5,128 nt of DNA from Bacteroidales bacterium (GTDB lineage: Bacteria; Bacteroidota; Bacteroidia; Bacteroidales; UBA932): NCBI GenBank assembly GCA_017555445.1, contig JAFZGK010000119.1, positions 1-5,128 on the forward strand, written 5' to 3'. The notes under the pieces are model-generated. The model was not told the origin of the DNA, made no database searches, and was given only the letters and a program-made list of their open reading frames with translations. The translations under genes and the position numbers were made by a program. This document shows, piece by piece, positions 1 through 5,128 of this stretch. Within the stretch, counting starts at the first letter, position 1, and each line of letters starts with the position of its first letter.

Positions 1-1
1 G

Positions 2-124
2 GTGGAGGTTAAGACAATCATCAAGGATGAAGCACCTAAGAAGAAGCCGGGTCTCGACCTCGGTTTCGAGGAGGTGACCGGCATCAAGCATATCATCGGT
101 ATCGCTTCTGGAAAGGAGGAGTAG
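2..124 (+). pseudogene. mrp: Mrp/NBP35 ATPase, 5' fragment ending at frameshift (left end outside window)
   Basis: This is an open frame from the window edge to a TAG at 122-124, giving 40 residues. It reads from a Lys/Pro-rich linker into GIKHIIGIASGK, the stretch that leads directly into the Walker A motif of Mrp/ApbC/NBP35 ATPases. After GK the frame gives EE-stop, where the family has GGVGKS. The continuation lies in another frame from about 115 onward, so one base appears to be missing from a G run. The linker would join the usual N-terminal MIP18-type (DUF59) domain, outside the window, to the ATPase. Whether the break is a real mutation, a sequencing or assembly error, or a site of ribosomal slippage cannot be decided here. 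An error or recent mutation is the simplest reading, because the rest of the gene looks intact. Confidence 0.85.
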
Positions 125-132
125 GAAAATCT
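110..132 (+). other. Frameshifted Walker A (P-loop) site of mrp
   Basis: The bases read GGA AAG GAG GAG TAG in the upstream frame. One extra G between 115 and 116 gives GGA AAG GGA GGA GTA GGA AAA TCT, which encodes GKGGVGKS, the deviant Walker A motif expected in this family. Reading G115 twice by a -1 slip of the Lys tRNA from AAG (113-115) to AAA (112-114) would give the same protein. The affected run would be only three Gs long, so it is a weak homopolymer-error candidate. Confidence 0.85.
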
Positions 133-135
133 ACA

Positions 136-846
136 GTGTCAGTCAATCTGGCTGTCGCTCTTGCCCGTCTCGGCTACAAGGTAGGACTTGCTGACGCTGA
201 CGTATACGGCCCGTCGGTACCAAAGATGACAGCAACTGAAGGCCTCATGCCTGACGCAATAATGGAAGGCGAGAAGGAAGTCATCATGCCTATGGAGAAA
301 TATGGCGTGAAATGGATGTCTATCGGCTATTTCGCAAGTCCTGAGCAGGCACTCATCTGGCGTGGCCCTATGGCATGCAACGCCCTCAAGCAGATGATTC
401 TTCAGGTACGTTGGGGAGAACTTGATTTCCTCCTCATCGACATGCCTCCGGGAACAGGTGATATCCATATCAGTCTTGTACACGACATTCCGATGGAGGG
501 AGCTGTAATCGTCAGCACACCACAGGCTGTGGCGCTTGCAGACGTCGAGAAGGGTGTAAACATGTTCCGCAACAAGGATGTGAACAAGCCTATCCTCGGA
601 CTCGTGGAGAACATGGCATGGTTCACTCCGGAAGAGCATCCGGATGAGAAATACTACATCTTCGGACGCGAAGGAGCCATCAGGATGGCAGAGAAATATG
701 ACATTCCGCTCCTCGGACAGATTCCGATAGTACAGAGTATCCGCGAAGGCGGAGACAACGGCGAACCGGCAGCCCTCTCATCACGCCCCGACGGCCTTGC
801 CTTCATCGCCCTTGCTGAGAAGGTGGCAGCAGTTGTCAACAGATAA
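136..846 (+). CDS. mrp: Mrp/NBP35-family iron-sulfur carrier ATPase, main part after frameshift
   Basis: This is the bulk of a cytoplasmic P-loop ATPase of the Mrp/ApbC/NBP35 family, which carries or transfers Fe-S clusters to target proteins. The open frame extends back to about 115 and encodes GGVGKS at 115-132; the GTG at 136 is only the first nominal start, and a protein starting there would lack the P-loop. Numbered from the GTG, visible motifs are DADVYGPS (20-27), RGPM (76-79), the Walker B/switch II segment IDMPPGTGD (101-109), ENMAWFT (158-164) and GQIPIVQSIREGGDNG (194-209). Many family members have a CxxC pair between ENM and IFG that binds a bridging [4Fe-4S] cluster; here that segment has no cysteine, and Cys81 is the only one visible. 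From memory this is usual for Bacteroidales versions. The gene ends at TAA 844-846, followed by a terminator at 904. The family call is secure; whether the gene is functional depends on the frameshift. Confidence 0.88.
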   Translation: MSVNLAVALARLGYKVGLADADVYGPSVPKMTATEGLMPDAIMEGEKEVIMPMEKYGVKWMSIGYFASPEQALIWRGPMACNALKQMILQVRWGELDFLLIDMPPGTGDIHISLVHDIPMEGAVIVSTPQAVALADVEKGVNMFRNKDVNKPILGLVENMAWFTPEEHPDEKYYIFGREGAIRMAEKYDIPLLGQIPIVQSIREGGDNGEPAALSSRPDGLAFIALAEKVAAVVNR

Positions 847-848
847 TT

Positions 849-888
849 GTCATGTCGAGCGAGGCCGAAGGCGGAGTCGAGCCATCTC
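849..888. repeat. Repeat-like element with GTCGAGC direct repeats
   Basis: Just after the mrp stop codon lies a GC-rich segment with GTCGAGC at 854-860 and again at 876-882, separated by 15 bases that hold a small GCC-GAA-GGC palindrome (864-872). From memory, short intergenic elements with a core like GTCAT-TCGAGCG-GTCGAG-ATCTC occur many times in Bacteroidota genomes, and this segment looks like a member. Only one copy is in the window, so copy number cannot be seen. It codes for nothing recognisable. Confidence 0.4.
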
Positions 889-903
889 AATCCATGTAAA
901 CAC

Positions 904-942
904 AAAAAAGTGTGTCAAGTCAATGGCCTGACACACTTTTTT
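904..942. terminator. Bidirectional intrinsic terminator between mrp and tnaA
   Basis: AAAAAAGTGTGTCA (904-917) is perfectly complementary to TGACACACTTTTTT (929-942), with an 11-base loop. The core stem GTGTGTCA/TGACACAC is flanked by six As on the left and six Ts on the right, so either transcript would have a hairpin followed by a U run. It lies 57 bases after the mrp stop and about 120 bases after the tnaA stop on the opposite strand, fitting a shared terminator for two convergent genes. Confidence 0.85.
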
Positions 943-954
943 ATTTATGAGGAT

Positions 955-989
955 ACTCTGTTAGAGTCTCTAGCTTCTTTTAGCGAAGC
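955..989. other. Two small hairpins in the convergent intergenic region
   Basis: ACTCT (955-959) pairs with AGAGT (963-967) across a 3-base loop, and GCTTC (973-977) pairs with GAAGC (985-989) across a 7-base loop. Both stems are only five base pairs and could arise by chance. They are recorded because they sit between the shared terminator and two stronger palindromes. No ORF or RNA family is recognised here. Confidence 0.25.
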
Positions 990-998
990 GATGGTAAG

Positions 999-1029
999 TC
1001 CCCTCCTGAGGAGGGGATTTAGGGGAGGT
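999..1029. repeat. Palindromic C/G-rich intergenic repeat-like element
   Basis: TCCCCTCC (999-1006) pairs with GGAGGGGA (1010-1017) in a perfect 8-bp stem with a TGA loop. AGGGGA is then repeated directly (1012-1017 and 1021-1026), ending in GGT. From memory, elements of the form CTCCCCTAAA-TCCCCTCC-N-GGAGGGGA are dispersed between genes in many Bacteroidota genomes. The G-rich strand has runs GG, GGGG, GGGG, GG that could in principle form a two-tetrad quadruplex. Function is unknown and only one copy is visible. Confidence 0.45.
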
Positions 1030-1045
1030 ATGCGAAATTTGTCTC

Positions 1046-1095
1046 CGACTTTTACAGTAAAATTAGAGCCTCTCTAATTTGACTGTAAAATGTCG
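1046..1095. repeat. Long imperfect inverted repeat spanning the tnaA 3' end
   Basis: Arm 1046-1068 pairs with arm 1072-1095 around a 3-base loop. The pairing has 22 matched base pairs, one mismatch (1059/1081) and one bulged base (1091). The right arm is the last coding part of tnaA and the tnaA stop (1063-1065) lies in the left arm, so the tnaA mRNA would fold over its own stop codon. A further outer match, ATGCGA (1030-1035) with TCGCAT (1093-1098), competes with the base of the stem. No T run follows on the minus strand, so it is not a standard intrinsic terminator. It could protect the mRNA 3' end or be a relic of an inverted duplication. Confidence 0.75.
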
Positions 1096-2436
1096 CATGA
1101 GCTCAGTCTCCCAAACGATCTTCACACCGCGAGTGATCTCATGACGGCGGTCATAAACGTTCTTGAGGGCAGCTGCAATCACATCCATGTGGTTGTTAGT
1201 GTAAACACGACGTGCGATGCAGAGACGGAGAAGGTCAAGTCCGCCGAAACGGTTCTCACGAGTTACAGGGTCGCGGTCAGCAAGGATGTAACCGATCTCG
1301 CAACCACGTACACCAGCCTCGATGTAGAGCTCGATAGCGAGTGTCTGTGCAGGGAACTCCTCCTTAGGAATCTGGTCGAGAACGCGGTCAGCATCAACGA
1401 AGATAGCATGACCACCTACAGGACGCTGGTAAGGGATACCGTACTCGTCGAGCTTAGCTGCAAGGTACTGTACCTGCTTGATACGTGTCTCGATTGTCTC
1501 GAGCTCTGTGTTCTCGTCAAGACCTACAGCAAGAGCAGCCATATCACGGCCGTTCATACCACCATAAGTAAGGAAGCCCTCGAATGGGATACAGAATCTC
1601 TTGGCACCCTCGTACCAGTCCTCATGACGTGTAGCGATGAAACCACCCATGTTCACGAGACCGTCCTTCTTTGATGACATTGTCATACCGTCAGCGAGTG
1701 AGAACATCTCCTTGCAGATCTCCTTGATCGACTTGTCTGCATAACCCTCCTCACGAGTGCGGATGAAGTATGCGTTCTCAACGAAACGTGCAGAGTCGAA
1801 GATTACGCGCTTGCCATACTTGTCAGCGATTGCGCGAACCTCGCGAAGATTCTGCATTGATACAGGCTGTCCACCAGCTGTATTGTTTGTAACAGTAACG
1901 ATGATGAAAGGAACCTTGTCAGCATTCTCTGCGAGAACCTTGTCAAGCTTCTTAGGGTCAACGTTACCCTTGAAAGGAACCTCAAGCTGAGTATCCTTTG
2001 CCTCATCGATTGTGCAGTCAATGGCAAATGCCTTACGGCTCTCGATATGTCCCTTGGTTGTGTCGAAGTGTGAGTTACCAGGAACGATTGCACCTGCAGT
2101 CACAAGATGGCTGAAGAGAACGTTCTCGGCAGCACGGCCCTGGTGAGTAGGGATCACATACTCGAAACCTGTAATCTTTGTGATTGTCTCCTTGAGCTGG
2201 AAGAATGAAGAAGAACCTGCATAGCTCTCATCACCCATCATCATTGCAGCCCACTGGCGGTCGCTCATCGCGCCTGTACCTGAGTCAGTAAGACAATCGA
2301 TATAAACCTGGTCTGACTTAAGCTGGAAAAGGTTGTAGTCAGCTTCCTTGATCCACTGCTCGCGCTCCTCGCGTGTGCTCTTGCGAAGAGGCTCTACCAT
2401 TTTAATCTTGTACGATTCGGCGAAAGGTAATTCCAT
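1063..2436 (-). CDS. tnaA: Tryptophanase (tryptophan indole-lyase)
   Basis: A cytoplasmic PLP enzyme that splits L-tryptophan into indole, pyruvate and ammonia. The 457-aa frame is complete and close to the family length (E. coli TnaA 471, tyrosine phenol-lyase 456). Visible features are LTDSGTGAMSD (49-59), GDESYAGS with Tyr72, PTHQGRAAE (96-104), Asp214 and Arg217 in FDSARF, the PLP lysine as the second Lys of SSKKDG (Lys257), and Arg404, which should bind the substrate carboxylate. Three positions that separate the two lyases are tryptophanase-like: Asp125 (Thr in the phenol-lyase), Ile381 (Arg) and His449 in RHF (Phe). The ATG at 2434-2436 is preceded by an A/T-rich leader without a Shine-Dalgarno site, as is usual in Bacteroidota. 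No tryptophan permease or TnaC-type leader peptide is visible nearby. The 153-bp gap upstream suggests its own promoter. Confidence 0.96.
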   Translation of the reverse strand: MELPFAESYKIKMVEPLRKSTREEREQWIKEADYNLFQLKSDQVYIDCLTDSGTGAMSDRQWAAMMMGDESYAGSSSFFQLKETITKITGFEYVIPTHQGRAAENVLFSHLVTAGAIVPGNSHFDTTKGHIESRKAFAIDCTIDEAKDTQLEVPFKGNVDPKKLDKVLAENADKVPFIIVTVTNNTAGGQPVSMQNLREVRAIADKYGKRVIFDSARFVENAYFIRTREEGYADKSIKEICKEMFSLADGMTMSSKKDGLVNMGGFIATRHEDWYEGAKRFCIPFEGFLTYGGMNGRDMAALAVGLDENTELETIETRIKQVQYLAAKLDEYGIPYQRPVGGHAIFVDADRVLDQIPKEEFPAQTLAIELYIEAGVRGCEIGYILADRDPVTRENRFGGLDLLRLCIARRVYTNNHMDVIAAALKNVYDRRHEITRGVKIVWETELMRHFTVKLERL

Positions 2437-2589
2437 GATTATTAATATTTTAAGAGTTATTTATTATATTTTTCGAACTTTCAACCGATAAAGGTAATGA
2501 TTTTAAATGACAATCCCCTCTTTAACTATCATTAATTCACAAATCAATAAACTGTTATAGAAACCTGACAGTTAAATGATATTATCTTC
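2437..2589 (-). promoter_or_regulatory. tnaA leader with tentative Bacteroidota-type promoter
   Basis: A/T-rich gap between the DUF2490-like gene and tnaA. On the minus strand TACCTTTA (2489-2496) matches the Bacteroidota -7 box TAnnTTTG at all but the last base and would give a leader of roughly 45 bases. No TTTG box appears at the expected spacing, so the assignment is weak. Bases before the tnaA ATG are almost all A and T, with no Shine-Dalgarno site. An ATG at 2532 opens only nine codons with no Trp codon, which argues against TnaC-type attenuation. Confidence 0.3.
2550..2573 (-). terminator. Weak hairpin after the DUF2490-like gene (terminator or operator)
   Basis: AACTGT (2550-2555) and ACAGTT (2568-2573) form a 6-bp inverted repeat with a 12-base loop. 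It begins 17 bases after the stop of the DUF2490-like gene on the minus strand and is followed by TATTGATTT, a poor U-rich tail. It could be a weak terminator for that gene or a protein-binding site upstream of tnaA; chance is also possible. Confidence 0.25.
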
Positions 2590-3312
2590 TTAAAGTCTAA
2601 CAAGAAGCAGAAGATACAGAAGATGATCATCGTAGGTGCGACGATCATGTTTTCCGGAACGGTTATGATACGCCTTGCGAAGATACTGCGGACACAAGGT
2701 CATACTGTCATTAAGACGAATATTGAATCCCGCATAGATTCTGTTTCTCAACAGATTTTCTCTATATAACGGCTCCATTGCCACTGTCAGGGTCAAAGGA
2801 GTATCCGGAATGCTATAATTCACTGTTCCCTTTGTTGCAGACAGATGGGTTGTGACTCCAGATGCAGGATACCATATGTAATAGAACATATGTCTGAGTG
2901 AAAAGGAAAAATCCGAAATCCTGTGTGAAACGGTTGCCCCGGGCATGAATCTCATCTGAAATCCGCCACTGGTCTGTGCCAGATCCATATCGTAATGAAC
3001 CTTTAGCCAAGGTAAGGTTGTGTAAGTGATGGAAGGACGGACAAAAACCTGATTGAAAAGGGACTCTCCCTGATGGAAATTATGGCAATAGAAGGCAAGC
3101 AGACCCGCATTCCACCTGTTTTCCTTTCCAAAGGCTTTGGTAGCCATCGCACCCGCCCAGAAGCCATAGGCATCAGGAATATCCGTCGCAAGTACGTCTG
3201 CATCCGTTGCTGCTATTTCTGGCACATCTATCTCCTGAGCCAGGACAGCATGAGTCCTTGACATGCCGACAATCATCAGCATTGTCACAAATATGAATTT
3301 TAATCTATGCAT
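2590..3312 (-). CDS. Secreted DUF2490-like protein, putative outer-membrane beta-barrel
   Basis: This 240-aa protein has a clear signal peptide: MHRLK, a hydrophobic stretch (about 6-17), then HAVLA with likely cleavage between Ala25 and Gln26. An acidic, Ala/Asp-rich segment (27-48) follows. The rest alternates short polar turns with amphipathic strands, such as FVRPSITYT (90-98), WLKVHYDMDLA (102-112), RFMPGATVSHRI (121-132) and RIYAGFNIRL (191-200), ending in a strand HLLYLLLLVRL. FWAGA near the start (51-55) and the MEPLYRENLLRNRIYAG stretch resemble DUF2490 proteins, uncharacterised beta-barrels common in Bacteroidota. The C-terminal residue is Leu instead of the Phe typical of BAM substrates. 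The gene starts 31 bp after mutS on the same strand, so it may be cotranscribed, but no functional link to mismatch repair is implied. The family call is by pattern only; another small barrel family is possible. Confidence 0.65.
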   Translation of the reverse strand: MHRLKFIFVTMLMIVGMSRTHAVLAQEIDVPEIAATDADVLATDIPDAYGFWAGAMATKAFGKENRWNAGLLAFYCHNFHQGESLFNQVFVRPSITYTTLPWLKVHYDMDLAQTSGGFQMRFMPGATVSHRISDFSFSLRHMFYYIWYPASGVTTHLSATKGTVNYSIPDTPLTLTVAMEPLYRENLLRNRIYAGFNIRLNDSMTLCPQYLRKAYHNRSGKHDRRTYDDHLLYLLLLVRL

Positions 3313-3333
3313 TTTCCGTCTAATTAAAACACA

Positions 3334-3355
3334 CTCGGATCGATCAGATTCCGAG
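3334..3355 (-). terminator. Hairpin over the mutS stop codon, possible weak terminator
   Basis: On the minus strand CTCGGA (3355-3350) pairs with TCCGAG (3339-3334) across a 10-base loop that contains the mutS stop codon (3344-3346). It is followed by TGTGTTTTAATTA, a T-rich but interrupted tract. A 6-bp stem is short, so it may only reduce read-through into the DUF2490-like gene, or be chance. Confidence 0.3.
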
Positions 3356-5128
3356 CTGTTCCTTCATCGAACGCAACAGGTCAAAGGCCTGAAGCGGAGT
3401 CATATTGTTGAGGTCTGCTCTTTCAAGATCCTCCTTGAGAGAAGAAAGAAGCGGATCCTCGAGCTGGAAGAACGAGAGCTGGAGCGAACCGTCACTTTCA
3501 ACGCGGCCTTCCTTCACATTGTGAGGCTTGACGGTATTCTTCTTTAGAGATTTCTCGACTCGGCCTTCTGCCTCGCTTGAAACGACAGTAAAGCCGCACT
3601 CACTGTCCGTATTTGCTTGACCGACACCAAAAGAACCACCCTTCTCCAAAGCGGCCAGCGTCTTTTCTGCCGATTCAAGCACTTGTTTAGGCATTCCTGC
3701 CATACGGGCCACATGAAGACCGAAGCTGTGTGCCACTCCTCCCTCTTTCAGCTTGCGAAGGAAGATGACATTCTTTCCAACCTCCTTCACTGCGATATGG
3801 AAGTTCTTCACACGGCCATAAATATCCTCAAGATCGTTGAGTTCGTGATAATGAGTAGCAAAGAGCGTCTTTGCACCTTCACCATATTCATGTACATATT
3901 CCACGATCGCACGAGCGATGGACATACCGTCGTAAGTCGACGTACCGCGGCCGATCTCATCGAGAAGTACAAGCGAACGCGACGAAAGATTGTGAAGGAT
4001 CATCGAGGTCTCGAGCATCTCCACCATGAAGGTAGATTCACCACGTGAAATGTTATCTGAAGCACCCACACGGGTGAATATCTTGTCGCAATAGCCTAAG
4101 CGGGCTGAGGATGCAGGCACGAATGAACCGACCTGAGCCATGAGCACTATAAGGGCAGTCTGTCTAAGAAGCGCCGACTTACCGGCCATGTTCGGACCAG
4201 TAAGGATAATCACTTGCTGGTTCTTGTCATCGAGATAGATGTCGTTAGGGACAAACTCCTCCCCTGCCTGCATCATGGTCTCTATCACGGGATGACGGCC
4301 CTGCCTGATGTCGATAACCTTGCTCTCATCCATCTGCGGACGGCAGTATCTGTTGGTCACCGCCAGGTCGGCAAAGCCTGCGAGCACATCGAGTCGCGCA
4401 AGTATGCGGCAGTTCTTCTGTATAGCGGAAATATTAGCCTGGATCCTGGCTACAAGCTCAGCATATATCTGACATTCAAGGGCATATATCCTTTCTTCTG
4501 CTCCGAGAATCTTCTGTTCGTATTCCTTGAGTTCTTCGGTTATGTAACGCTCTGCGTTGACGAGAGTCTGCTTTCTGATCCATTCCTCAGGGACACTGTC
4601 CTTATGGGCATTGCGCACTTCAAGGTAGTAGCCGAAGACATTGTTGAATCCGACCTTGAGGGAAGATATGCCAGTGCGCTCGATCTCTCTCTGCTGGATC
4701 TCGAGGAGGTAATCCTTTCCGTGGCGGGCGATCTTTCTGAGCTCATCGAGCTCCTCATTCACTCCAGGAGCGATCACGTCACCCTTGCCCACTGCGGCTG
4801 CAGTTTCAGGATGCATGGTCCGGCCAAGATAGTCAAGAAGGTCTGCACAATCGCTCATCTCACCGAGAAGGGCATCCAGAGCCTCTACTCCCTTGCCATG
4901 ACAAAGTTCTATGATAGGGGCTGTCTGACTGAGACCTCTGCGAAGCTGCATGACCTCACGCGGCATTATCTTACCCGCAGCAGCACGCGAAATGATTCTC
5001 TCAAGGTCACCGATATCACCTATCATTGCCTGAAGGGCTGAAAGATCCGCACCATTGTCCACGAAATGCTGGACAACTGAATATCTTGATTCAAGCTCCT
5101 GCAGATCCATCACCGGCATAGCCAGCCA
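3344..5128 (-). CDS. mutS: DNA mismatch repair ATPase MutS (N-terminus outside window)
   Basis: MutS binds mismatched DNA and, using ATP, recruits MutL for repair. The frame is open to the window edge and begins with WLAMPVMDL, which aligns with the start of the core/lever domain, so the ATG at 5117-5119 is internal. The mismatch-recognition and connector domains (about 280 residues) are missing because the window ends. Counting that Met as 1: clamp region about 125-235; Walker A TGPNMAGKS (307-315); signature SRGESTF (358-364); Walker B and D-loop LVLLDEIGRGTS (383-394); ATHYHE (421-426). A variable polar linker (about 493-545) leads to QLSFF (547-551), a good match to the beta-clamp-binding consensus QLSLF, and a C-terminal helical segment typical of MutS dimer/tetramer contacts. 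All visible ATPase residues are intact. The length and motifs fit MutS1; MutS2 is excluded by the clamp motif, the C-terminal region and the lack of a Smr domain. Confidence 0.97.
   Translation of the reverse strand, partial: WLAMPVMDLQELESRYSVVQHFVDNGADLSALQAMIGDIGDLERIISRAAAGKIMPREVMQLRRGLSQTAPIIELCHGKGVEALDALLGEMSDCADLLDYLGRTMHPETAAAVGKGDVIAPGVNEELDELRKIARHGKDYLLEIQQREIERTGISSLKVGFNNVFGYYLEVRNAHKDSVPEEWIRKQTLVNAERYITEELKEYEQKILGAEERIYALECQIYAELVARIQANISAIQKNCRILARLDVLAGFADLAVTNRYCRPQMDESKVIDIRQGRHPVIETMMQAGEEFVPNDIYLDDKNQQVIILTGPNMAGKSALLRQTALIVLMAQVGSFVPASSARLGYCDKIFTRVGASDNISRGESTFMVEMLETSMILHNLSSRSLVLLDEIGRGTSTYDGMSIARAIVEYVHEYGEGAKTLFATHYHELNDLEDIYGRVKNFHIAVKEVGKNVIFLRKLKEGGVAHSFGLHVARMAGMPKQVLESAEKTLAALEKGGSFGVGQANTDSECGFTVVSSEAEGRVEKSLKKNTVKPHNVKEGRVESDGSLQLSFFQLEDPLLSSLKEDLERADLNNMTPLQAFDLLRSMKEQLGI

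Noticed and set aside
847..1077. Plus-strand 76-codon frame after mrp
   Set aside because: It runs through the repeat-like element, terminator and palindromes, and its TFTVKLEPL tail is only the mirror of the tnaA end.
1030..1098. Inverted repeat as the end of an insertion sequence
   Set aside because: There is no transposase, target-site duplication or second terminus in the window.
1090..1674. Plus-strand open frame of 194 codons opposite tnaA
   Set aside because: It is antisense to a well-conserved tnaA, has no recognisable domain and is explained by the biased codon use of tnaA.
1063..2436. Tyrosine phenol-lyase as an alternative identity
   Set aside because: The three discriminating positions are Asp125, Ile381 and His449, the tryptophanase states, not Thr, Arg and Phe.
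2503..2532. Nine-codon minus-strand ORF in the tnaA leader as a TnaC-like peptide
   Set aside because: It has no Trp codon and no resemblance to TnaC, and Bacteroidota are not known to use that mechanism.
2590..2680. Possible frameshift at the C-terminus of the DUF2490-like protein
   Set aside because: The tail looked odd and basic, but it ends in a plausible final strand (HLLYLLLLVRL) right before the stop, so an intact frame is more likely.
4214..5041. Plus-strand open frame of 275 codons opposite mutS
   Set aside because: It lies wholly within the conserved mutS frame on the other strand, and its translation resembles no family I recognise.

Overview
The window looks like ordinary chromosome of a Bacteroidota member, probably order Bacteroidales. 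The evidence is protein character: a CxxC-less Mrp/NBP35 ATPase and a DUF2490-like outer-membrane protein, together with start codons that lack Shine-Dalgarno sites and sit behind A/T-rich leaders. The species cannot be named from sequence alone.

Layout, left to right. (1) Positions 1-846, plus strand: the 3' part of an mrp/NBP35-family gene. It is interrupted by an apparent one-base deletion inside the Walker A (P-loop) codons at about 115-116, giving an in-frame TAG at 122-124. (2) Positions 847-1062: a convergent intergenic region with a strong bidirectional terminator (904-942) and several repeat-like palindromic segments. (3) Positions 1063-2436, minus strand: complete tnaA, tryptophanase, whose specificity residues match tryptophanase and not tyrosine phenol-lyase. 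Its last 24 bases are part of a long imperfect inverted repeat reaching into the intergenic region. (4) Positions 2437-2589: A/T-rich tnaA leader. (5) Positions 2590-3312, minus strand: a 240-aa secreted protein, probably a DUF2490-type outer-membrane beta-barrel. (6) Positions 3344-5128, minus strand: mutS, lacking its N-terminal third because the window ends there.

The genes do not form one pathway. mutS and the DUF2490-like gene are close enough (31 bp) to share a transcript, though a hairpin followed by a T-rich stretch covers the mutS stop codon. tnaA has its own leader and is probably transcribed alone, making indole, pyruvate and ammonia from tryptophan. mrp runs toward tnaA and shares its terminator.

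I see no new multi-gene system, defence island, CRISPR array, RNA gene or intact mobile element. The observations most worth checking are the frameshift in the Mrp P-loop, the inverted copy of the tnaA 3' end, and the cluster of repeat-like palindromes between mrp and tnaA.
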